9,503 bases of DNA. Origin: Dehalococcoidales bacterium. GTDB lineage: Bacteria; Chloroflexota; Dehalococcoidia; Dehalococcoidales; JAQTVP01. The DNA lies in NCBI GenBank assembly GCA_028707015.1, contig JAQTVP010000054.1, positions 1-9,503 of the forward strand. Reading direction: 5' to 3'. The position numbers were made by a program, and so were the translations under genes. The first letter of the stretch is position 1; every line of letters begins with the position of its first letter. Positions 1-5,369 of this stretch are shown piece by piece. Under the pieces are notes generated by a model. It was not told the origin of the DNA and made no database searches. It saw only the letters and a list, made by a program, of their open reading frames with translations.

Positions 1-2181
1 GAAGTGGGGATAGCTTATGCGGATATAACTACCAGTGAGTTTGCTACCACTCAGTTATCTCTTCAGCGGTTTATTTCGGAACTGGAGCGGCTTAAACCCC
101 GGGAAATTATTACTGCTAATAGTACCGAATTATCTGGTATTAGCCTGAATACTTTAGTTACCCGGTTTGATGATTACTGGTTTGAGTTAGACATTGCTAA
201 AAAAACAATACTCGAACATTTTAATGCGGCTACTCTTGATGGTTACGGCTGTACGAATCTGCCTTTAGCAGTAAGAGCTGCCGGATCTATTATCAGGTAT
301 ATTCAAGAAACGCAAAAAGAAGTTCAAGGCCAATTAACGAAACTTTCTACTTATTCCACGAGTTCTTTTATGGCAATGGATGTGCAAACCCAGAACAACA
401 TGGAGATATTTCGTTCAAATCACTCGGGGACTGTGGACGGTTCACTTCTGTCTATAATTGACTTAACGCAAACAGCTATGGGCAGTAGGCTGCTAAAAAG
501 ATGGCTGGGACAACCTCTTTTTAATATAAAAGAATTAACCGCTCGGCAGGATGCTATTAGCTGGTTTTATAATAATATACTGGCTCGTAAGCAGACCATT
601 TCACTACTGAATAAAATGGCTGATATTGAACGGCTGATTAACCGTGTAAAAAGCAGCATTGCTACTCCTCGTGAACTAGTAACTTTACGGTACGGTTTGG
701 AAGTAATCCCCGAACTGGTAAAAGTAATTGAGCAAGGAGATAGTAATAGCTCGATAAACTGGCTGAAGGAAGATTTAAAACCTCGTCAGGATGTGGTCGA
801 TCTAATTTCAGAAGCTATAGAAGATCAACCTGCACCTAATCTGGGTGAAGGTGGCGTAATTAAAAAAGGTTTTTCAAAGGAACTGGATAGTCTTTGTTTG
901 GCATCCAGGAATGCTAAACATTATCTAGTTAATTTAGAAATCCAGGAGAGAGAAAAAACCGGAATAAAATCGCTGAAAGTAAGATTTAACAAGATTTTTG
1001 GTTACTATATTGAAATATCTAATGCTAATCTTTCTCAGGTTCCTGAGAACTACATTAGAAAGCAAACATTGGTTGGCGGTGAACGTTATTTCATACCTGA
1101 GCTAAAGGAGTATGAAGCATTGATATTAAATGCTCAGGAAAGAATTGCTGAGTTAGAGACTGATCTGTTTAAGCGGATATGCCGCCAGATAGCTACTGCC
1201 AGTGAACGAATACTAGCTGTAGCTAATGCTTTAGCTAATGTGGACCTTTTTTCCAGTCTGGCTGAAGTGGCTATGCGTTATGGTTATATCCGTCCAGAGT
1301 TAACAGAAAGTGACCAGATTGTTATTAAAGGAGGCCGACACCCTATTGTAGAGAGAAACTTGGCTGATGGCACTTTTATAGCTAACGATACATTCCTATC
1401 CAATAGTGATGAGCAGCTAATAATTCTTACCGGTCCTAATATGGCCGGGAAATCCACATATTTAAGGCAAGTAGCTTTGCTAGTACTTCTGGCGCAAATT
1501 GGTAGTTTTATTCCTGCCGAATCAGCTGTTATTGGTTTGATAGATCGTATCTTTACTCGAATTGGTGCCAGAGAGGATATATCAGCGGGTCAATCTACTT
1601 TTATGGTAGAGATGGTAGAGACTGCTAATATTCTGAATAACGCTACATCACAATCACTGATTATTCTTGATGAGATCGGACGCGGGACCAGCACTTATGA
1701 TGGTTTGTCAATTGCACGAGCGGTTGCCGAATATATCCATAATTATCCAAAACTTGAGGCAAAGACATTGTTTGCTACTCATTATCATGAAATGGTAGAA
1801 CTAGCCAGTGTCCTGCCTCGCGTGAAAAATTACAGCATTGCCGTTGCCGAAGAGAAAGGAGAGGTAACATTTTTATATAAAATTGTGCCTGGTGGAGTGG
1901 ATAAAAGCTATGGTATTCATGTTGCTCAGCTGGCGGGACTGCCGAAAGCGGTAGTGCGCCGCGCTCAGGAATTACTGGAAGAATTAGAGAAAGATAGCAG
2001 CCGTACCAGGGGATTAATAAAAAGACGGCGACAAAAGAAAGAGATAGTTACCCAGATACCATTGTTTGGGCAGAAACCGTTGGTACTGGAGGAATTGGAG
2101 AAAATTGATATTGATTCTCTTTCACCATTGGAGGCCTTGACCAAACTCTACGAACTACAGAAAAAGGCTAAGGAAGAATAG
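1..2181 (+). CDS. mutS: DNA mismatch repair protein MutS (5' end outside window)
   Basis: MutS is the cytoplasmic ATPase that finds base mismatches and small loops in new DNA and starts repair with MutL. The reading frame is open from base 1 (Glu, Val, Gly-Ile-Ala-Tyr), so the GTG at 4 is not the real start. About 726 residues remain of a usual 850-900; what is missing is mostly the mismatch-binding domain I with its Phe-X-Glu. Seen in order, numbering from base 1: connector domain at the start, core/lever domain from about 126, clamp domain with FGYYIEI near 333, Walker A GPNMAGKST at 478-486, the RIGAREDI region near 519, Walker B ILDE with D557/E558, and the ATHYHE switch with H594. Near the C-terminus QIPLF (685-689) fits a beta-clamp binding motif. 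The ATPase is intact. No mutL follows; the next gene is on the opposite strand. Confidence 0.98.
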   Translation, partial: EVGIAYADITTSEFATTQLSLQRFISELERLKPREIITANSTELSGISLNTLVTRFDDYWFELDIAKKTILEHFNAATLDGYGCTNLPLAVRAAGSIIRYIQETQKEVQGQLTKLSTYSTSSFMAMDVQTQNNMEIFRSNHSGTVDGSLLSIIDLTQTAMGSRLLKRWLGQPLFNIKELTARQDAISWFYNNILARKQTISLLNKMADIERLINRVKSSIATPRELVTLRYGLEVIPELVKVIEQGDSNSSINWLKEDLKPRQDVVDLISEAIEDQPAPNLGEGGVIKKGFSKELDSLCLASRNAKHYLVNLEIQEREKTGIKSLKVRFNKIFGYYIEISNANLSQVPENYIRKQTLVGGERYFIPELKEYEALILNAQERIAELETDLFKRICRQIATASERILAVANALANVDLFSSLAEVAMRYGYIRPELTESDQIVIKGGRHPIVERNLADGTFIANDTFLSNSDEQLIILTGPNMAGKSTYLRQVALLVLLAQIGSFIPAESAVIGLIDRIFTRIGAREDISAGQSTFMVEMVETANILNNATSQSLIILDEIGRGTSTYDGLSIARAVAEYIHNYPKLEAKTLFATHYHEMVELASVLPRVKNYSIAVAEEKGEVTFLYKIVPGGVDKSYGIHVAQLAGLPKAVVRRAQELLEELEKDSSRTRGLIKRRRQKKEIVTQIPLFGQKPLVLEELEKIDIDSLSPLEALTKLYELQKKAKEE

Positions 2182-2193
2182 AGGGAGTGAAAT

Positions 2194-2850
2194 TTATTCA
2201 ACTTTCTTGGTAGGGTGTTGCCATGCTAAATAATTCAGCCTTAGTAAATAGATTGAAAGAAATAAAAGGTGTAGTATTATTAAACCAAGAATGATGACTA
2301 TCCAAAACTCTAAGCAAAGATCTGCTTTGCCGAAATAGGTAATTAAGATATATATAAAAGAACCTATCCAAAATAGTATAAATATTAATGGGGTAAAAAA
2401 CCAACCGCTAGGTAGTGGTAAGCATTCAACTAGAGGTCCACTATATTTAATCCATCCCAGTTTTTTGTCTTTAAACTTAAAATAATTAGAAAATTCTTTG
2501 GAGAATTGTTGCCAAGGTGCATGATCAACACTCTTTTCAAGCGTAAGCATGTATTCTCTCCATGCGAAAGCTGATTCAGCACCTGACCTACCTGCTCGGA
2601 TTTGTAACGAGCAAAATAAAATTGCAGTTAAGATAATACCCATTACGGGAATGGTAAGTATCTCATAGTTTTTATTATTATAAATATTAAGTAGTAAAAT
2701 TATTGCCGCAATGAATATTGATTGACTTAAGAGAAAAATATTTGTTCTTTCTCCCAATGTTCTGAATTCACTGTTATAAAATTGTAATGCCGCATTATAT
2801 TTGGTAGAAAGGGTTAATTGTTCTGGGCCTACTGGTTTATTTGTAGGCAT
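2194..2850 (-). CDS. Unrecognised four-helix membrane protein, 218 aa
   Basis: I do not recognise this gene. The protein has a soluble N-terminus of about 37 residues that looks largely helical, then four hydrophobic segments at about 38-57, 64-85, 150-173 and 181-203. A polar loop of about 64 residues (86-149) sits between helices 2 and 3 and contains WREY and APWQQF. There is no signal peptide and no catalytic motif. An amphipathic helix followed by a helical hairpin and a Trp/Arg-containing soluble stretch recalls RipA-like/octameric membrane proteins or SLATT-type proteins, but the resemblance is only architectural. The ATG at 2850 is supported by GGGAG (2857-2861) six bases upstream and by a good promoter. 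It looks monocistronic. Its sequence is visibly more AT-rich than mutS, partly because membrane proteins use AT-rich codons; recent acquisition is possible but unproven. Confidence 0.85.
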   Translation of the reverse strand: MPTNKPVGPEQLTLSTKYNAALQFYNSEFRTLGERTNIFLLSQSIFIAAIILLLNIYNNKNYEILTIPVMGIILTAILFCSLQIRAGRSGAESAFAWREYMLTLEKSVDHAPWQQFSKEFSNYFKFKDKKLGWIKYSGPLVECLPLPSGWFFTPLIFILFWIGSFIYILITYFGKADLCLEFWIVIILGLIILHLLFLSIYLLRLNYLAWQHPTKKVE

Positions 2851-2880
2851 ATAATACTCCCAAACTAAACATATTTACAT

Positions 2881-2909
2881 AATATACATCTTTCAAAATC
2901 ATTTTTCAA
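2881..2909 (-). promoter_or_regulatory. Predicted sigma-70-type promoter of the 218-aa membrane protein gene
   Basis: On the minus strand a -35 box TTGAAA (2904-2909) is followed by 17 bases and a -10 box TATATT (2881-2886). Each box matches five of six consensus positions. Transcription would start near 2874, leaving a leader of about 24 bases that contains the GGGAG ribosome site. This is a motif match in AT-rich DNA, not proof. Confidence 0.5.
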
Positions 2910-3010
2910 CTCAACGTAATATCTATTTTCTAAGATTAACATAAATGCGGAAAACCAATATTATACGACATATATTAAGGCTATGAGTGACTAGCAATAC
3001 ATTTAAATAC

Positions 3011-3043
3011 AAAAACCCCCTCTCCCTGAAAAGAGAGGGGGTT
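3011..3043 (-). terminator. Intrinsic terminator of the FAH-family gene
   Basis: A perfect 11-bp inverted repeat pairs 3014-3024 (AACCCCCTCTC) with 3033-3043 (GAGAGGGGGTT) around an 8-base loop. Read on the minus strand, the GC-rich hairpin runs into TTTTTGTATTT, the T-tract of a rho-independent terminator. On the plus strand no T-tract follows, so it acts mainly in the minus direction. It lies about 45 bases past the stop codon of the gene at 3088-3858 and insulates the membrane protein gene further on. Confidence 0.92.
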
Positions 3044-3087
3044 AGCCAAAGGAATAAGGTTATTACACCTCACTACAATACTCTTAT

Positions 3088-3858
3088 TTAGTTTTTATAT
3101 GCATCACCGGTTACATAATTTTTCAGCGTACCTATATGCTCAATTTTTATTTCCACTGTATCGCCGGGATACATTGGGCCAATACCACTGGGTGTGCCGG
3201 TAGCGATAATATCTCCGGGTAGTAGGGTCATTACATTAGAAACAAAATTTATTAGTTCGGGTACAGAATAGATGAGATCATTAGTGTTAATATGTTGTTT
3301 AAGTTTTCCATTCAGGTATGTTTCTAATAAGATATTTCCAGGATCAATCTCAGTTTCAATACATGGCCCAATGGCGGCAAAAGTATCAAAACCCTTGGAA
3401 CGTGTCCATTGTTTATCTAAACTTTGTAAATCACGTGCCGTAATATCATTGAAACAGGTGTAACCCAGAATGTAATCTGATGCTGCCTCGATTGATACCC
3501 TCCATACGGGTTTCTTGATTACTACTGCTAGTTCGCCTTCATAATCAATTCTTTCCGATGCTGGCGGATAATTGATGTTATCTTCAGGGCCGATAACTGC
3601 TGTTGATGGTTTTAAGAAAATAAGCGGCGCATCAGGTAAACGGGCATGCATTTCTTTAGCATGGCTATGATAGTTAAGACCCAAAGCAACAATTTTAGAA
3701 GGTTGGCATGGAGATAAGAGTTTAACCTCATTCAGCTCGTAGGTTTGACCTGATGGTTTAATACTGCGATACGGTTTATCTTCTATAACATGGATAGTTT
3801 CACCATATAAAATACCATACCTGGCTTTTTTATCTATGGCAAAACGAACGATTTTCAT
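3088..3858 (-). CDS. Fumarylacetoacetate hydrolase (FAH) family protein
   Basis: A cytoplasmic metal-dependent enzyme of the FAH superfamily, whose members hydrolyse, decarboxylate or isomerise beta-diketo or 2-oxo acids (fumarylpyruvate hydrolase, 2-hydroxyhepta-2,4-diene-1,7-dioate isomerase, oxaloacetate decarboxylase/tautomerase). At 256 residues it has the usual size of the short bacterial form. Visible hallmarks: ALGLNYHSHAKEM (58-70), the metal site DYEGELAVVI (105-114; E107 and E109), the second metal site FNDITARDLQ (136-145; D138), KGFDTFAAIGP (155-165) and GTPSGIG (221-227). All expected metal ligands are present. The substrate cannot be told from sequence, and no catabolic neighbours give a hint. 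The ATG at 3858 fits the family's N-terminus but has no Shine-Dalgarno sequence; the predicted promoter is so close that the mRNA may be nearly leaderless. A strong terminator follows, so it is probably monocistronic. Confidence 0.93.
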   Translation of the reverse strand: MKIVRFAIDKKARYGILYGETIHVIEDKPYRSIKPSGQTYELNEVKLLSPCQPSKIVALGLNYHSHAKEMHARLPDAPLIFLKPSTAVIGPEDNINYPPASERIDYEGELAVVIKKPVWRVSIEAASDYILGYTCFNDITARDLQSLDKQWTRSKGFDTFAAIGPCIETEIDPGNILLETYLNGKLKQHINTNDLIYSVPELINFVSNVMTLLPGDIIATGTPSGIGPMYPGDTVEIKIEHIGTLKNYVTGDAYKN

Positions 3859-3868
3859 TGGTTGACAT

Positions 3869-3898
3869 ATTTTAACGAAAACACTTGATAAATTGCAA
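3869..3898 (-). promoter_or_regulatory. Predicted promoter of the FAH-family gene
   Basis: On the minus strand TTGCAA (3893-3898) and TAAAAT (3869-3874) are separated by 18 bases. The -10 box matches consensus at five of six positions and the -35 at four. Transcription would begin near 3862, only a few bases before the ATG at 3858. Inverted arms ACTTG (3883-3887) and CAAGT (3896-3900) overlap the -35 region and could be an operator, but are short. Confidence 0.35.
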
Positions 3899-4081
3899 GT
3901 ATTTTACGCTATTTATTTGAAAGAAATTCTTCTCTTCGACAGTGATTATTAAGTAAAAAAACATAATGGTTCAACAGCATATTAATTTCCGAAAAACATT
4001 CTTTTATTCAGTAATATACTTGCCGAAAATTACTAGGTATGGGATTTTGTAAACCTGAGATAATTACTATATCCCTTAAAG

Positions 4082-4522
4082 TTATTCAACATAAACATGT
4101 ACTTTTTCCTTACCACTTTCTACATCTACTTCTAGATCACTTAGCGCTTCGATGAGTTTTTCTATGTCATCAATCTTTAGGTTCTGCAGATCAAAATCAA
4201 CTCCCTTTTCTTTCAGAGCTTCATGCATCTTGTCTGTGGCATAGGGGGGATTGAGGGCGGTAAGTTTTATCCCGGCGTGAATCAGGTTAATCGGTATTCG
4301 AATATTTATTCTCTCCGCATGCGGAGAAGATTCAGTACCAGGACCTGGCCTCACCTCGACTCGCAGGTATTTAGAAACACGTTTTCTTGGTAATCCTTCT
4401 GTATAATCAGTATTATTATTGATTCCTTCGGAAGCAGTTAAGGTCAGTAATCTTTCCGCTTCTTCAACAGTAATCTTTTGCTCAGCAAGCATTTTAAGGA
4501 TTCTTTTTTGATTTTCAGCCAT
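4082..4522 (-). CDS. SHOCT-like / YvlB-type domain protein, 146 aa
   Basis: Third gene of the operon. Its N-terminus (about residues 4-28) is a short two-helix segment, RILKMLAEQKITVEEAERLL, of the SHOCT-like type found at the N-terminus of YvlB/LiaX-like proteins and the C-terminus of DUF2089 proteins. A Pro/Gly-rich linker follows, then a domain with LRVEV near 53, INIRIP near 72, acidic helices, and a strand-turn-strand end, VDVESGKEKVHVYVE. There is no signal peptide or membrane helix, so it is probably cytoplasmic, perhaps bound to the membrane protein encoded just upstream. YvlB/LiaX relatives are linked to envelope stress in Gram-positive bacteria, but that role is inferred here. The start is fixed by a near-perfect AGGAGGG site eight bases upstream. 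No convincing terminator follows the gene. Confidence 0.87.
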   Translation of the reverse strand: MAENQKRILKMLAEQKITVEEAERLLTLTASEGINNNTDYTEGLPRKRVSKYLRVEVRPGPGTESSPHAERINIRIPINLIHAGIKLTALNPPYATDKMHEALKEKGVDFDLQNLKIDDIEKLIEALSDLEVDVESGKEKVHVYVE

Positions 4523-4530
4523 TTATATAA

Positions 4531-4537
4531 CCCTCCT
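4531..4537 (-). promoter_or_regulatory. Strong ribosome binding site of the SHOCT-like gene
   Basis: AGGAGGG on the minus strand, eight bases before the ATG at 4522, in the 23-base gap after the membrane protein's stop codon. It is the strongest site in the window and suggests that the third gene is translated independently and well. Confidence 0.8.
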
Positions 4538-4545
4538 ATAAGAGT

Positions 4546-4824
4546 TTATTTAATAGATATAAATACATTTTGTGTTTTATCGTTAACTTGAATTTCTAAT
4601 CCCTTCAATGCCCAGAATACAGCTAATATTGCTGGAATGAACATAAGGAAAGGTTTTCCTCTACCAACACCCCAGAGCACTAGGGCAGCTAATAGTAAAA
4701 ATGGTACCAATAGCAGTAGTATAATGATTAAAAAGGGGAATAGGATAAACAAAGGTAACCAAATATTATGCCTGCTATTTATTTTACCGAATCTTAATTT
4801 TAGGAACAGTGGCGGTCTGCTCAT
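4546..4824 (-). CDS. Small two-helix membrane protein of the DUF2089/SHOCT operon, 92 aa
   Basis: Middle gene of the operon. The N-terminus is short and basic (about residues 9-19). A very hydrophobic stretch follows at about 21-51, long for one helix, then a Gly/Arg/Lys turn (52-57) and a second helix at about 58-77. The C-terminal 17 residues, LEIQVNDKTQNVFISIK, look like a beta strand-turn-strand and match the pattern of the last 17 residues of the downstream protein. By the positive-inside rule the basic N-terminus and basic loop conflict, so topology is uncertain. The ATG overlaps the upstream gene's stop (ATGA, 4821-4824), indicating translational coupling, and GAGAGG lies at 4833-4838. 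No named function; a membrane anchor or sensor for its neighbours is inference. Confidence 0.82.
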   Translation of the reverse strand: MSRPPLFLKLRFGKINSRHNIWLPLFILFPFLIIILLLLVPFLLLAALVLWGVGRGKPFLMFIPAILAVFWALKGLEIQVNDKTQNVFISIK

Positions 4825-5183
4825 TTTGATAACCTCTCAATAGCTTCAGATACGGTTATTACGCCTTCCTCAAGCTCAGATAATACGGTTGTTTTCATTG
4901 GAAGTGGTTCAGTGTCGACCAGTTTCAAACTGTCAGCCAGACGGTTAAGCCTGTTTTTCACTGTAGGGTAGCTGATACCGAACATTTGCTCCATATCCCT
5001 AATTGACCCGTGGCATTGGATAAAAGCCATTATGAAAATCTGATCTTCGGCAGAGAGACGAACAAGGGGCGGCAGTTCGAATTCACCTTCAATGGCTATT
5101 TTACTGTTGATAAAGCGGACTCTTTCGACAATTATATCTACCCCTCCGGTTAATTTTGTCAGTTCACTCCATTCTGCTGCCAT
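4821..5183 (-). CDS. DUF2089-type helix-turn-helix protein, 120 aa
   Basis: First gene of the three-gene operon and its likely regulator. Numbering from the ATG at 5183: residues 9-36 correspond to the zinc-ribbon part of DUF2089 proteins but have no cysteine pairs; IEGEF (31-35) and the LSAEDQIF segment (43-50) keep the family pattern. A helix-turn-helix follows at about 58-83, with ISYPTVKNRLNRL the most recognisable stretch. The C-terminus (99-119, LSELEEGVITVSEAIERL) is the SHOCT-like two-helix element. A longer reading from ATG 5195 is possible, but that codon lies inside the ribosome site GGAGGG and has none of its own, so 5183 is preferred. Family members are presumed DNA-binding; target and signal are unknown. 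Its stop overlaps the next start. Confidence 0.88.
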   Translation of the reverse strand: MAAEWSELTKLTGGVDIIVERVRFINSKIAIEGEFELPPLVRLSAEDQIFIMAFIQCHGSIRDMEQMFGISYPTVKNRLNRLADSLKLVDTEPLPMKTTVLSELEEGVITVSEAIERLSK

Positions 5184-5187
5184 ATTT

Positions 5188-5193
5188 CCCTCC
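5188..5193 (-). promoter_or_regulatory. Ribosome binding site that sets the DUF2089 gene start
   Basis: GGAGGG on the minus strand, four bases before the ATG at 5183. It overlaps the earlier in-frame ATG (5193-5195), which has no upstream purine-rich site. This favours the 120-residue form over a 124-residue one. Confidence 0.75.
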
Positions 5194-5241
5194 ATGGTAA
5201 AAATATGATAATAATTAATAGTAAAATAAATATACTTAATA

Positions 5242-5270
5242 ATAATATATTATAATATTAAAATTGTCAA
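5242..5270 (-). promoter_or_regulatory. Predicted sigma-70-type promoter of the DUF2089 operon
   Basis: On the minus strand a perfect -35 box TTGACA (5265-5270) is followed by exactly 17 bases and TATTAT (5242-5247), a five-of-six -10 box, within a very AT-rich tract. Transcription would start near 5235, giving a leader of about 50 bases. This is the best promoter match in the window. It makes the three-gene operon independent of treZY, although no terminator is visible between treY and this point. Confidence 0.65.
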
Positions 5271-5369
5271 GTATTAACAAGATATTAATTTGCTAAATTT
5301 CTGTGTGATAAGATTGTAGTTTGTAAGAGCAGCCGTTAATTTTGAAATAATATTTAGGATTATGGTGTT

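Noticed and set aside
2223..2294. Short ATG open frame of about 23 codons after mutS on the + strand
   Set aside because: It has no ribosome site at the right distance and is antisense to the membrane protein gene.
2198..2404. 68-codon open frame on the - strand overlapping the end of the membrane protein gene
   Set aside because: It is a shifted frame of the real gene; the hydrophobic content comes from reading the same transmembrane-coding DNA out of frame.
3272..3463. 63-codon open frame on the + strand inside the FAH-family gene
   Set aside because: It lies antisense to strongly conserved FAH motifs, has no ribosome site, and its protein resembles nothing.
3862..3890. Promoter-like TTGACA with TTGATA 17 bases downstream on the + strand
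   Set aside because: The -10 is poor and no + strand gene lies downstream; it overlaps the promoter reading of the opposite strand in AT-rich DNA.
4041..4075. GGGAT/ATCCC possible hairpin after the SHOCT-like gene
   Set aside because: Only five base pairs with a 25-base loop and no T-tract on the minus strand; not a credible terminator.
4637..4843. 68-codon open frame on the + strand opposite the small membrane protein gene
   Set aside because: It is antisense to a gene with clear operon signals and has no promoter or ribosome site.
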